A DNA stretch of 51,802 nucleotides from positions 1 through 51,802 of the forward strand of contig DASZWD010000065.1 of the NCBI GenBank assembly GCA_035546775.1. Reading direction: 5' to 3'. The stretch's first letter is position 1. Each line of letters starts with the position of its first letter. The notes under the pieces were generated by a model. The model made no database searches. It saw only the letters and a list, made by a program, of their open reading frames with translations, and was not told where the DNA came from. This DNA is from Acidimicrobiales bacterium. Lineage in GTDB: Bacteria; Actinomycetota; Acidimicrobiia; Acidimicrobiales; JACCXE01. Below, in pieces: positions 7,407-15,660 of this stretch. The translations under genes were made by a program, and so were the position numbers.

Positions 7407-9304
7407 CCGAGCTGCTGCAGTTCACGCTGTTCGGTCTCATCCTGGGCTGCATTTACGCCATCGCGGCGATGGGCCTCGTACTCACCTACACGGTGACGGG
7501 CGTCTTCAACTTCGCCCACGGCGCCGTCGGCATGCTGGCGGCCTTCGGCTTCTACGAGTTGCACGTCAACGACGGCTGGCCGACACCGCTCGCGATCGTG
7601 GCGGTCGTGTTCGTGGGCGCGCCGCTCGCCGGGGTGGTCGTCGAACGGCTGCTGCGTCGTTTCCAGGGTGCGGACTACGCGACATCGCTCGTCGTGACGA
7701 TCGCGCTCACCGTCGGACTGCTCGGCATCGCGCTGCGCGCCTTCGATCCCGGTGAGGCGCGCCTGTCGCCGTACCTGTTCGGCAACCACCGCATCGTCAT
7801 CGCGTCCGTGCCGATCACGTACGACCGCATCGCGCAGGTCGTCATCGCAATCGCTGTCGCGATCGGCCTCCGCGTCCTGTTGTTCAACACACCGATCGGC
7901 GCCCGCATGCGCGCCGTCGTGGACGATCGGGAGCTGGCCAGCCTCGACGGCGTCCGCTCGCTCTTCGTGGCGCGGTTCAGCTGGATGATCGGCTTCATGC
8001 TCGCCGCCCTCGGCGGGGTGCTCTTCGCGGGTGGCCAGAACCTCAGCGCCATCGCGCTCACCCTCCTCGTGCTGAACGCGTACGGCGCGGCGATGATCGG
8101 ACGGCTCACCAGCTTTCCCATGACGATCGTCGGCGCGCTGGCACTCGGGCTGATCCAAGAATTGACCAACGTCAGCTGGCTGTATCCCGACCAGGCGTTC
8201 TTCCTCCGGCTCCGGCTTGCCATTCCCGGCCTGTTTCTCATCGTCGCCGTTTTGCTGGTCCCGTCGTTCCGCCTATCCGTTGGTCGCATCGTCGGGCGCG
8301 ACGAGCCGGCGGTACCGACGCTGCGCAAGTCCTTGCTCTCCGCTGTCGCCCTTGTCGTGTTTGTGGCGGTATTCGTCAACGCCATTCCCGCCGAGCAGCG
8401 CCGGCACGTCGTCGGCGCGCTCGTCATCGCCACGATCGCTTTGTCGCTGGTTGCGCTGACGGGGCTGTCGGGCCAGGTGTCGCTGACGCAGTACCTGTTC
8501 GTGGGCCTCGGCGCCTTCGTTACCGGATCGATCTCGCACGGACACTCCCTCACCGGGATGCTCCTCGGCGGACTGTTGTGCGCCGTCGTCGGCGCGCTGG
8601 TGGCGTTGCCTGCGGTGCGGTTGCGCGGACTGCACCTCGCGTTGAGCACGTTTGGCGTCGCGCTCGTCGGCCGCGAACTCATCCTCGGTGACGAACGCAT
8701 CCTCGGACAAGGCGGCCTCGGCGTCGGCCGGCCCAGCATCTTCGGCATCAACCTCGGGTCCGACGCCGCGTTCGCGATCTGGTGCGCCGTGATCTTCGCC
8801 GTGTTCGCCGTGCTCATCGGCGTCTTGCGGCGGAGCTGGTTCGGCCGGCGGCTGACCGCGATCCGCGACAGCGAGTTGGCAGCCGCGTCGCTGGGACTGG
8901 GCGTGCGCACGACCAAGGTTGCGGTCTTCGCGTTCTCGGCCTTCATCGCCGGATGCGCCGGTGCGCTCTTCGGTGGATGGCAGGGCGCGGCGCAGGGCTT
9001 GCAGTTCGATCCGATCAACAGCCTCGTCATCGTGTTGTTTGCGTATGTCGGCGGCATCACGACGGTGGCGGGCGCGCTGGTCGCCGGCGCGCTGTTTGCG
9101 TTGCTGAACTATGCAGAGGCGACCTTCCCGTCGATAGGTGGCGTGGTGTTCATCGGCGTCGCCGCCGCGGCGATCACGCTCGGCCGTCAGCCGAACGGGC
9201 TCGCGGGCATCGGCCTTGACGCCGTGCGTCAGATCAAGCGCCGCCTGCCGCGCACGGCGCGCCCGAACGCCGCGGTCGCACAGTCGGCGGTGGAGGCCGT
9301 ATGA
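7403..9304 (+). CDS. Fused LivH-LivM ABC permease (633 aa)
   Basis: Both permease subunits of a branched-chain-type importer in one polypeptide. The N-terminal half (about 1-300) begins LLQFTLFGLILGCIYAIAAMGLVLTYTVTGVFNFAHGAVGM, a LivH signature. The C-terminal half (about 325-620) has LivM features such as LTGLSGQVSLTQYLFVGLGAFVTG and IRDSELAAASLGL. Each half has multiple hydrophobic helices. It starts at ATG 7403, four bases overlapping the binding-protein stop, and ends overlapping the LivF start, so all are translationally linked. Fusion of LivH and LivM fixes the subunit ratio. The substrate path cannot be inferred from sequence alone. Confidence 0.93.
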   Translation: MTELLQFTLFGLILGCIYAIAAMGLVLTYTVTGVFNFAHGAVGMLAAFGFYELHVNDGWPTPLAIVAVVFVGAPLAGVVVERLLRRFQGADYATSLVVTIALTVGLLGIALRAFDPGEARLSPYLFGNHRIVIASVPITYDRIAQVVIAIAVAIGLRVLLFNTPIGARMRAVVDDRELASLDGVRSLFVARFSWMIGFMLAALGGVLFAGGQNLSAIALTLLVLNAYGAAMIGRLTSFPMTIVGALALGLIQELTNVSWLYPDQAFFLRLRLAIPGLFLIVAVLLVPSFRLSVGRIVGRDEPAVPTLRKSLLSAVALVVFVAVFVNAIPAEQRRHVVGALVIATIALSLVALTGLSGQVSLTQYLFVGLGAFVTGSISHGHSLTGMLLGGLLCAVVGALVALPAVRLRGLHLALSTFGVALVGRELILGDERILGQGGLGVGRPSIFGINLGSDAAFAIWCAVIFAVFAVLIGVLRRSWFGRRLTAIRDSELAAASLGLGVRTTKVAVFAFSAFIAGCAGALFGGWQGAAQGLQFDPINSLVIVLFAYVGGITTVAGALVAGALFALLNYAEATFPSIGGVVFIGVAAAAITLGRQPNGLAGIGLDAVRQIKRRLPRTARPNAAVAQSAVEAV

Positions 9305-10026
9305 CGACGGCGGTGGCGGCCGAGGTTTCGCCGCTGGCGTTGCTGGGAGTCGGGGCGGCGTACGGGCGCATCGAGGTTCTGCACGGCGTCGACATCGCCG
9401 TGCCGCGTCACCGCGTCGCCGCGCTGCTTGGCCCCAACGGCGCCGGCAAGACGACGGCGCTCGCGGTGATGAGCGGGCTGATGCAGCCGACGCGCGGTTG
9501 CCGTCATGTCGATGGCCGGCACGTCAACCGTGCGCGCGCCGACGAACTCACGCGCATCGGTATCCGCCATATTCGCGAAGGTCGTTCCGTGTACCCGAAC
9601 CTGAGTGTGCGCGACAACCTCATCGTCGCCGCGTCGGCGGGCGCATCCGCCGCGGCGATCGAAGAGGTGGCGTTCACGTTGTTCCCGCAGCTGAAGGCGC
9701 GCCACGCGCAACTGGCGGGCAATCTGTCGGGCGGTGAGAAGCAGATGTTGGCGCTCGCGCGCGGGCTCGGTGCACAGCCGTCGGTGCTGCTCATCGACGA
9801 GCTGTCGATGGGGCTGGCCCCGCTCGTGGTCGCCGAGCTGTACGAGACCGTCGCCAACGTCGCGGCGCAAGGTGTCTCGGTGCTCGTCGTCGAACAGTTC
9901 GCGCGCGTCGGTCTGCGGTACGCGTCGGAGGCCTACGTGATGGCGCACGGGACCGTGACCTACGCCGGGCCGAGCGCCGGCGCCGAAGACGCGGTGTACC
10001 GCGCCTACCTGGGGGCCGACAAGTGA
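9301..10026 (+). CDS. ABC importer ATPase, LivF type (241 aa)
   Basis: Nucleotide-binding subunit for the adjacent permease. Walker A GPNGAGKTT is at residues 44-52, the signature NLSGGEKQML near 141-150 and Walker B VLLIDELSMGL near 163. The text IRHIREGRSVYPNLSVRDNL is typical of LivF (Q-loop region). Length is normal for the family. It starts with an ATGA overlap with the permease and ends with a GTGA overlap with the secreted protein gene. The partner ATPase (LivG) is encoded two genes downstream at 11763. Confidence 0.93.
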   Translation: MTTAVAAEVSPLALLGVGAAYGRIEVLHGVDIAVPRHRVAALLGPNGAGKTTALAVMSGLMQPTRGCRHVDGRHVNRARADELTRIGIRHIREGRSVYPNLSVRDNLIVAASAGASAAAIEEVAFTLFPQLKARHAQLAGNLSGGEKQMLALARGLGAQPSVLLIDELSMGLAPLVVAELYETVANVAAQGVSVLVVEQFARVGLRYASEAYVMAHGTVTYAGPSAGAEDAVYRAYLGADK

Positions 10027-11378
10027 AGCTTCGGCTCTTTGGCGCGCTCCTCGTGGGCGCTGTCGCCCTTGCCCCGACCGCTTCGGTGGGCGCACAAACC
10101 TCCGACACTGCGCTCGGTGGCTACCAGGGCACGGCGGCCGGCTCGGCGTTACAGGTCGACTACACACCACAGGGGCTGCTGCCGCTGCCGTCGCTGATCG
10201 ACATCGGTTCGCCCGATGCCGTGGCGACGATCTCGAGCGGTCCTTCGACGTTCGCGCAGTCTTCGGTGCTAGATCCGGGCGACCTCCTCTACAACCCCGA
10301 CGCCCTGCTCACGCTGTTCTCGTCGCAGTACCCGTCGGGAACGTTGCCGACCTATCCGTTCCGCGTGTCGGCGAACTCCGGCTTCGGGGAGCCGTCAGCG
10401 GAGTCCAATCCGGCGCCGGGTCTCAACGCCACGGTCCGCGCCGAGCCCGACGGGTCACGTGCGAGCGCGTCGGCGCCGGCGGTGCAAGCGCCGCCGCTCG
10501 TCAATCTCGGGACCGCGTCGGCACTGGCCACGACGAAGATCAGCGGGGACACCGTGATCACGCATTCGCTCACCAAGGTGAGCGGCATTGACGTGTTCAA
10601 CCTCCTGACGATCGACTCCGTGGTGACCGATCTCACAGCCACGTCGCAGGGCGCGGGCAAGACACCGAAGCTCGAGGGCGGCACGAAGATCGTGGGCGCC
10701 AAGATCGCCGGGCGGCCCGTCACCATCGACGGCGACGGCGTGCACGTCCCGAAGAGTGCCCTGCCCGTGCCGAAGAGCCTCGGCGCCAGCCTCAACGACG
10801 CGCTCAAGCGTGCCGGCCTGCACATCACGGTCTCGGCGCCGATTCCGCTGTCGGACTCGTCGCACGGGCGGTTGGCTTCCGGCGGACTGCGCATCGACTT
10901 CGACAACTCGACGCGGTCGATCTCGGCGCTCGCCCAACTGTTCGACGCCATTCCGTCGATCGCCAGCCCGGTGCCGATGGTGCCGTCGGTCGACGACATC
11001 AAGGTCGCGCTGCAGGCGCGCAACGTCGCGGCCATCGAGCTGGCGCGCGGTGACGTCTCGCTGGCGACGACGAGCGCCGCCATCTTCGACGACGACACGG
11101 CGCTACCCGTGGCCGACCTGGGTGCGGACCTCGGCAACTACGACATCCCGTCGTCGCCCGACGTGGGCGCGCTGGTGCCGCGTCAGCCTGCGGCGGTGCT
11201 GCCGCGCACCACCACAGCGGCGACCACGAATCCGGTGTCGCCCTTCGGCGCCGGCATCGGCGGGCTGTTGCTGATCGCGTTGTTGCTGCAACCGTTCTTC
11301 GGCCAAGCGCTGGCGCGACTGTCCAACGGCGTACTGGCGCCCACCGGCGCCGAATCGTGTGATCGTGAGGAGCTATGA
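10023..11378 (+). CDS. Secreted, membrane-anchored protein of unknown function within the importer operon (451 aa)
   Basis: Not a recognised enzyme. Residues 1-25 form a Sec signal peptide (cleavage likely after SVGAQ). The middle is a Ser/Thr/Ala/Val-rich, beta-prone region lacking cysteine, and residues about 408-430 (GIGGLLLIALLLQPFFG) form a C-terminal membrane span followed by a short polar tail that holds the only Cys. That layout puts the body outside the cell, tethered by its C-terminus. It starts in a GTGA overlap with LivF and ends in an ATGA overlap with the next gene, so it is made together with the transporter. It may help present a hydrophobic substrate or organise the importer, but this is inference. 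It loosely resembles the beta-rich 'choice-of-anchor' surface proteins of actinobacteria. Confidence 0.85.
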   Translation: MKLRLFGALLVGAVALAPTASVGAQTSDTALGGYQGTAAGSALQVDYTPQGLLPLPSLIDIGSPDAVATISSGPSTFAQSSVLDPGDLLYNPDALLTLFSSQYPSGTLPTYPFRVSANSGFGEPSAESNPAPGLNATVRAEPDGSRASASAPAVQAPPLVNLGTASALATTKISGDTVITHSLTKVSGIDVFNLLTIDSVVTDLTATSQGAGKTPKLEGGTKIVGAKIAGRPVTIDGDGVHVPKSALPVPKSLGASLNDALKRAGLHITVSAPIPLSDSSHGRLASGGLRIDFDNSTRSISALAQLFDAIPSIASPVPMVPSVDDIKVALQARNVAAIELARGDVSLATTSAAIFDDDTALPVADLGADLGNYDIPSSPDVGALVPRQPAAVLPRTTTAATTNPVSPFGAGIGGLLLIALLLQPFFGQALARLSNGVLAPTGAESCDREEL

Positions 11379-11821
11379 CCGATATCGCAGACCGCGACGA
11401 GCGGTTGGCCGCCGGCGCGGAGGAACTTGCGGCGCGCGGCGACGGCTCGATCGTCAGCCAGCGCCAGTTCCTGCTCGTCGCGTCGGGGGCGCTGATGACC
11501 CTCGGGTTGACCGCCATCGTCCTCGGCTGGATCGGCGCCAGTCGCTCCACCCTGGTCGAAGAGCAGGTGCCGTACCTCATCTCGGGCGGCCTGCTCGGCG
11601 TCGCGCTGAGCATCATCGGCGCGCTCAGCTTCTTCAGTCACTGGTTCGTCACCGGCATCCGCGAGGCGCGCGTGCACGAAGCGGCGCGCCAGCGCGACCA
11701 CGCCGAACTCGTCGCCGCCATTTCGTCGCTGACCGACGCGCTCACGCCAAAGGAGGAGACGAATGGCACTGCTCGAAGCCCGCGGAGTTCGCGTTCGGTT
11801 CGGCGGACTCCAAGCCGTTGA
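11375..11821 (+). CDS. Two-TM membrane protein of unknown function in the importer operon (148 aa)
   Basis: A small integral membrane protein. Two hydrophobic segments are visible: about residues 32-53 (FLLVASGALMTLGLTAIVLGWIGA) and about 66-90 (LISGGLLGVALSIIGALSFFSHWF). A polar N-terminus precedes them and a helical, charged tail with a likely coiled coil (EARVHEAARQRDHAELVAAISSLTDAL) follows. It starts in an ATGA overlap with the secreted protein and overlaps the LivG gene by 59 bases, so its last 19 residues, a basic tail, are read from the LivG coding region in another frame. It is not a standard Liv subunit. Co-translation suggests an accessory of the importer. Confidence 0.8.
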   Translation: MTDIADRDERLAAGAEELAARGDGSIVSQRQFLLVASGALMTLGLTAIVLGWIGASRSTLVEEQVPYLISGGLLGVALSIIGALSFFSHWFVTGIREARVHEAARQRDHAELVAAISSLTDALTPKEETNGTARSPRSSRSVRRTPSR

Positions 11822-12488
11822 CGACGTAAGCCTCGACGTCGAGGCCGGCACCATCGTCGGCCTCATCGGACCGAACGGCGCGGGCAAGACGACCACGTTC
11901 AACGCGCTGTCGGGCGTGCAGGCGTGCAGCGGCAAAGTGGTGCTCGACGGGGCCGACGTGTCGCACGAGCCGGTGCACAAGCGCGCCACGCGCGGCATGG
12001 CGCGCACGTTCCAGCGCCTCGAGGTGTTCGGCTCGATGTCGGCGTTCGACAACATCCGCACCGCGGCCGAGATCGCCGGGCGCGCCCAGCGCCGCGGCAT
12101 CGGCGAAGCCGCGGCCACGGCGCGTGAAATCGTCGACCGCCTCGGCCTCGTGCCCGTCGCCGACCGGCGCGCCGACGCCCTGCCCACCGGCCAGGGCCGT
12201 CTTGTCGAGCTCGGCCGGGCGCTGGCGACGCGTCCCAAGATCGTGTTGCTCGACGAGCCGGCGTCGGGGTTGAACGAATCCGAAACCGAACGCTTGTCGA
12301 CGGTGCTCGAAGCGGTGCGCGACGACGGCATCGGCGTGCTGCTCGTGGAGCACGACATGGACCTCGTCATGCAGCTGTGCTCGACGATCTACGCCCTCAA
12401 CTTCGGCACCGTCATCGCCAGCGGCACGCCGGCGCAGATCCGCAAGGACCCGGCCGTCCAGGACGCGTACCTCGGCAGCGCCGTCTGA
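11763..12488 (+). CDS. ABC importer ATPase, LivG type (241 aa)
   Basis: Second nucleotide-binding subunit. Walker A GPNGAGKTT at residues 36-44, Walker B IVLLDEPASGLNE near 160, and the LivG-like text GMARTFQRLEVFGSMSAFDNI. The signature loop reads LPTGQGRLVELGRAL, where the usual LSGGQ is replaced; LivG proteins often deviate here (LSYGQQR), but the Pro-Thr is still unusual. The start at ATG 11763 has AAGGAGGAG just upstream and lies inside the 3' end of the two-TM gene. It closes the importer operon, ending 8 bases before the convergent SDR. Confidence 0.93.
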   Translation: MALLEARGVRVRFGGLQAVDDVSLDVEAGTIVGLIGPNGAGKTTTFNALSGVQACSGKVVLDGADVSHEPVHKRATRGMARTFQRLEVFGSMSAFDNIRTAAEIAGRAQRRGIGEAAATAREIVDRLGLVPVADRRADALPTGQGRLVELGRALATRPKIVLLDEPASGLNESETERLSTVLEAVRDDGIGVLLVEHDMDLVMQLCSTIYALNFGTVIASGTPAQIRKDPAVQDAYLGSAV

Positions 12489-12496
12489 CTCGCGGG

Positions 12497-13243
12497 TCAG
12501 GCGGGGGGTCGGGGAGCGACGATCAGGGAGTGGATGGCGTCGGTGGCGCCGGCGTGCAGGACCAGGTCGACGGCGTCGACGAGGCGCTGCACCGGCATGA
12601 GCGTGCCGCTCATGTAGCCGCGGGCGAACCACTGCGGCATGAGTTCCGAGACCAGCTCGCCGTCCCAGCCGTTGGCGAACTCGGTCATGGCGTCGCCCTC
12701 GCCGCCGGCGCATTCGCCCACGACGAGACGGGTGAAGCCGACGGTCGGGTGCTCGGCGCGCCAGGCGTCGACCAGCTTGTCGAGCGCCGCCTTGGTGACG
12801 GCGTAGGACGCCAGGCCGGGCCACGGCGGCGTCAACGACGCGCTGACCGACGACAGGTACACGGCGGTGCCATTCGACGCCCTGAGATGCGGGAGTGCGG
12901 CCCCGGTGGCGAGTGCCGCGCCCACGACGTTGGTGTCGAACGTGCGGTGCCACGTGTCGGCGTCGATGTCCTCGATGCGGGTGAGCGGGCCGACGGCGGG
13001 GGTGTACACGAGGCCGTCGATACCGCCCATCGCGGTGGCCGCTTCGTCGATCGCGGCGGCACACGACGCGGCGTCGGTGGCGTCACAGGCGATGGCGAGT
13101 GCGCCGTTGCCGGCTTCGGCGGCGGCGTCGGCGATGCGGTCCTTGCGGCGCGCCATGAGAGCGACTTGCGCCCCCTTGTGTGCCAATCCGACACCGATGC
13201 AGCGGCCCAGTCCGCCCGACGCTCCGATCACGACCACTCGCAT
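12497..13243 (-). CDS. Short-chain dehydrogenase/reductase (248 aa)
   Basis: NAD(P)-dependent oxidoreductase with a Rossmann fold. The cofactor motif GASGGLG is at residues 8-14, the active-site Ser in SSVSAS near 145, and the YxxxK motif as YAVTK near 158. The start at ATG 13243 is chosen because the protein begins MRVVVIGASGG. The longer reading upstream lies over the divergent promoter, and a -10-like TACTGT sits seven bases before this ATG. No Shine-Dalgarno is visible, which fits leaderless translation. It is divergent from the aldehyde dehydrogenase. Substrate unknown. Confidence 0.92.
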   Translation of the reverse strand: MRVVVIGASGGLGRCIGVGLAHKGAQVALMARRKDRIADAAAEAGNGALAIACDATDAASCAAAIDEAATAMGGIDGLVYTPAVGPLTRIEDIDADTWHRTFDTNVVGAALATGAALPHLRASNGTAVYLSSVSASLTPPWPGLASYAVTKAALDKLVDAWRAEHPTVGFTRLVVGECAGGEGDAMTEFANGWDGELVSELMPQWFARGYMSGTLMPVQRLVDAVDLVLHAGATDAIHSLIVAPRPPA

Positions 13244-13245
13244 CA

Positions 13246-13274
13246 CGCCGACAGTAAACGAACTACCGTCGGCG
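13246..13274. promoter_or_regulatory. Inverted repeat over divergent SDR/aldehyde dehydrogenase promoters
   Basis: CGCCGAC (13246-13252) and GTCGGCG (13268-13274) form a 7-bp-arm dyad with a 15-base spacer. The minus-strand -10 candidate TACTGT is at 13251-13256 and the plus-strand candidate TACCGT at 13264-13269, so a protein bound here would touch both promoters. The arms are GC-rich, so chance pairing is a real alternative. Confidence 0.35.
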
Positions 13275-13298
13275 GAACGAAGCCACCAGGAGGGTCCG

Positions 13299-14783
13299 AT
13301 GTCCGTACAAGACGAGCTGCGTTTGCTGGCCAACCCCGACCACTTTTTCATCGGCGGTGAATGGGTGGCGCCGTCGTCGGGCTCGGCTTTCGAGGTGATC
13401 GACTCGGCGACCGAGCAGGTCTTCATGCGCGTCGCCGAAGCGCAGGCACCCGACATGGACCGCGCCATCAGCGCGGCGCGCACCGCCTTCGACGAAGGTC
13501 CGTGGCCACGTATGACCCACGCCGAGCGCGCCAGTTACCTCGAGGCGCTCGGGGCCGGCATCGCGGCGCGCAACGACGACCTCGGCCAGATCTGGCCACG
13601 CCAGTCGGGCGCGCTGCACAAGGTGGCGCAGTACGCCGGCCTCGGTGCGCAGGCGACGTTCAACTACTACGCCGGGCTGGCCAACACGTTTGCGTGGGAA
13701 GAGCGCGCCACGCCGAGCGCCGGGGGCAAGTTCGGTCTGCTGGTCCGCGAGCCCGTCGGCGTCGTCGGCGCGATCATCCCGTGGAACGCGCCGCTCGGCC
13801 TTATCGCCAACAAGGTGGCACCGGCGCTGATCGCCGGTTGCACCGTCGTGCTCAAGGCGTCGCCCGAGGCGCCGGGCGAGGCCTACGTCGTCGCCGAAGC
13901 GGCCGAGGCGATCGGGCTGCCGCCCGGCGTGCTCAACGTGCTGACCGCCGATCGCGAAGTGTCGGAACTGTTGGTGCGCGACCCGCGCGTCGACAAGATC
14001 ACGTTCACCGGGTCGACGGCCGCCGGCCGGCGCATCGCGTCGATCTGCGGTGAGCGCATCGCCCGCTGCACGCTCGAACTCGGCGGCAAGTCCGCGGCGG
14101 TGATCCTCGACGACATGGACCTCGGGGTCGCCGCCAAGACGCTGTCGCGCGCCGAGTGCTTCCTCGCCGGGCAGGTGTGCTCGTCGCTGACGCGCATCGT
14201 GGTGTCGCGTTCGCGTCACGACGAACTGGTCGAGGCGCTGGCGGCGACGTTCTCGCAGGTGCGCGTGGGCGATCCCTTCGACGCCGAGACGCAAATGGGT
14301 CCGCTCGTGGCCGAGCGCCAGCGCGACCGCGTCCTCGACTACATCGCCAAGGGCGTCGATGCCGGCGCGCAGCTGGCCACCGGCGGTGGCCGCCCGGCGC
14401 ACCTGGAGCGCGGCTACTTCGTCGAGCCGACGGTGTTCGGCAACGTCGACAACGGCTCGGTGATCGCGCAGGAGGAGATCTTCGGCCCAGTGTTGTCGGT
14501 CATCCCGGCGGCCGACGAGCGCGACGCGGTGCGCATCGCCAACGACACCATCTACGGCCTCAACGCGTCGGTGTTCACCAACGACGTCGACCGGGCGCGC
14601 GAGGTGGCAGGCCAGTTGCGTTCGGGCACCGTCGGGCACAACGCGTTCCGTACCGATTTCGGCATCGCCTTCGGCGGGTTCAAGCAGTCGGGCATCGGCC
14701 GCGAGGGCGGCATCGAGGGTCTGCTGCCGTTCCTCGAGACCAAGACGGTCATCCTCGAGGACACGCCGAGCAACTACTCGTAA
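13299..14783 (+). CDS. Aldehyde dehydrogenase, NAD(P)-dependent (494 aa)
   Basis: Oxidises an aldehyde to the carboxylate. The catalytic Cys294 lies in GQVCSSLTR and the general base Glu260 in LELGGKS. The motifs VVGAIIPWNAPLG and ITFTGSTAAGRRI (cofactor region) and EEIFGPVLSVIPAADE are family typical. Length is standard. The start at ATG 13299 has AGGAGGG six bases upstream and gives the expected N-terminus (HFFIGGEWVAP near residue 16). It faces an SDR across a shared promoter region, so an alcohol-aldehyde-acid oxidation pair is plausible. It ends 6 bases from a convergent SDR. Exact substrate unknown. Confidence 0.95.
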   Translation: MSVQDELRLLANPDHFFIGGEWVAPSSGSAFEVIDSATEQVFMRVAEAQAPDMDRAISAARTAFDEGPWPRMTHAERASYLEALGAGIAARNDDLGQIWPRQSGALHKVAQYAGLGAQATFNYYAGLANTFAWEERATPSAGGKFGLLVREPVGVVGAIIPWNAPLGLIANKVAPALIAGCTVVLKASPEAPGEAYVVAEAAEAIGLPPGVLNVLTADREVSELLVRDPRVDKITFTGSTAAGRRIASICGERIARCTLELGGKSAAVILDDMDLGVAAKTLSRAECFLAGQVCSSLTRIVVSRSRHDELVEALAATFSQVRVGDPFDAETQMGPLVAERQRDRVLDYIAKGVDAGAQLATGGGRPAHLERGYFVEPTVFGNVDNGSVIAQEEIFGPVLSVIPAADERDAVRIANDTIYGLNASVFTNDVDRAREVAGQLRSGTVGHNAFRTDFGIAFGGFKQSGIGREGGIEGLLPFLETKTVILEDTPSNYS

Positions 14784-14789
14784 CGCGGT

Positions 14790-15623
14790 CTACAGATCGA
14801 GGCCGCGCCGGAGGAAGAAGTCCTTGATCGGCGTCGGCGTCAACGTGTCGGCCAGCAGCAGGGCGCGAGCGTCCGCTCCCACGAGGTAGCGGGCGCGCGG
14901 CAGGCGCGTCGTCAGCGCGGTGGCGATCGTCCTGGCGCACTGCGTCGGATCGCCCATCAAGCGTTCGAGCACCCGCTGGCCGCTCATCGAGCGGCGGTAC
15001 GCCGCGATGAAGCGCGACCCGGCCTGTTCGCGGTTGGCGATGTCGCGCTCCATGTCGTCCCAGATGTTGGTCTTGAAGCCGCCGGGTTCGACGAGGGCGA
15101 CGTGCACGCCGCGGGACGCGACCTCGATGCGCAGCGCGTCCGACAAGGCTTCGAGGGCGTGCTTGGCCGCGGTGTAGTGACCGGCGAGCGGCGACGTGGT
15201 GCGCCCGGCGATCGACGACACGTTCACGATGCGGCCGCCGCCGTTGCGGACCATCTCGGGGATGGCCAGGCGCGCCAGGCGGACCGGGGCGTGCACCATC
15301 GTCTCGAACAGCAGGTGGGCTTCGTCGTCGGAAACGTCCTCGACGGCGCCCGTGAGTCCGAACCCGGCGTTGTTGACGAGCCCCGACAGCGGCGGCAGCG
15401 ACTCGATCACCGACGCGCATGCGTCGGCGTCGGTGACGTCGAGGATGATCGTGTCGACCTTGCCGGCGACGCCGGCGTCAGCCGCGGCCTTGATCACGAC
15501 GTCGGACTTCTCTTGGGAGCGCACGCTGCCAACCGAGTGGAAGCCGACTTTGGCTAACTCGACGACGGTGGCGAGGCCGATGCCCGAGTTCGCGCCGGTG
15601 GTGAGGACGGTGCCGCGTTCCAT
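14790..15623 (-). CDS. Short-chain dehydrogenase/reductase (277 aa)
   Basis: SDR with TGANSGIG at residues 9-16, NNAGFG, active-site Ser in VSSIAG and YTAAK. The C-terminal part (VEPGGFKTNIWDDMERDI) resembles the group that includes retinol-dehydrogenase-like enzymes. The start at ATG 15623 gives the normal N-terminus MERGTVLTTGANSG. It has no Shine-Dalgarno but carries AATAAT seven bases upstream, so a leaderless transcript is likely. It is divergent from the DNA ligase gene. Substrate not determinable. Confidence 0.92.
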   Translation of the reverse strand: MERGTVLTTGANSGIGLATVVELAKVGFHSVGSVRSQEKSDVVIKAAADAGVAGKVDTIILDVTDADACASVIESLPPLSGLVNNAGFGLTGAVEDVSDDEAHLLFETMVHAPVRLARLAIPEMVRNGGGRIVNVSSIAGRTTSPLAGHYTAAKHALEALSDALRIEVASRGVHVALVEPGGFKTNIWDDMERDIANREQAGSRFIAAYRRSMSGQRVLERLMGDPTQCARTIATALTTRLPRARYLVGADARALLLADTLTPTPIKDFFLRRGLDL

Positions 15624-15630
15624 GCGACTG

Positions 15631-15650
15631 ATTATTCCCCCCAGGGGGGA
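15631..15650. promoter_or_regulatory. Leaderless-type promoter with abutting C6-A-G6 palindrome
   Basis: On the minus strand AATAAT (15636-15631) is five-sixths of the -10 consensus and lies seven bases before the SDR ATG at 15623. Directly joined to it, sharing base 15636, is TCCCCCCAGGGGGGA (15636-15650), a perfect 15-bp palindrome about a central A. It lies within the SDR core promoter and just before the ligase GTG at 15661, whose ribosome site would be the GGGGGGA half. It could be an operator or a G-quadruplex-prone tract. Confidence 0.5.
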
Positions 15651-15660
15651 TGATGCACTC

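Noticed and set aside
10352-11137. Long antisense frames inside real genes across the window, such as this one
   Set aside because: High GC makes long open antisense frames common; these lack family motifs and sit fully inside well-supported genes.
12867-13298. Extension of the aldehyde dehydrogenase to 12867
   Set aside because: It reads antisense through the SDR; AGGAGGG and the family N-terminus support ATG 13299.
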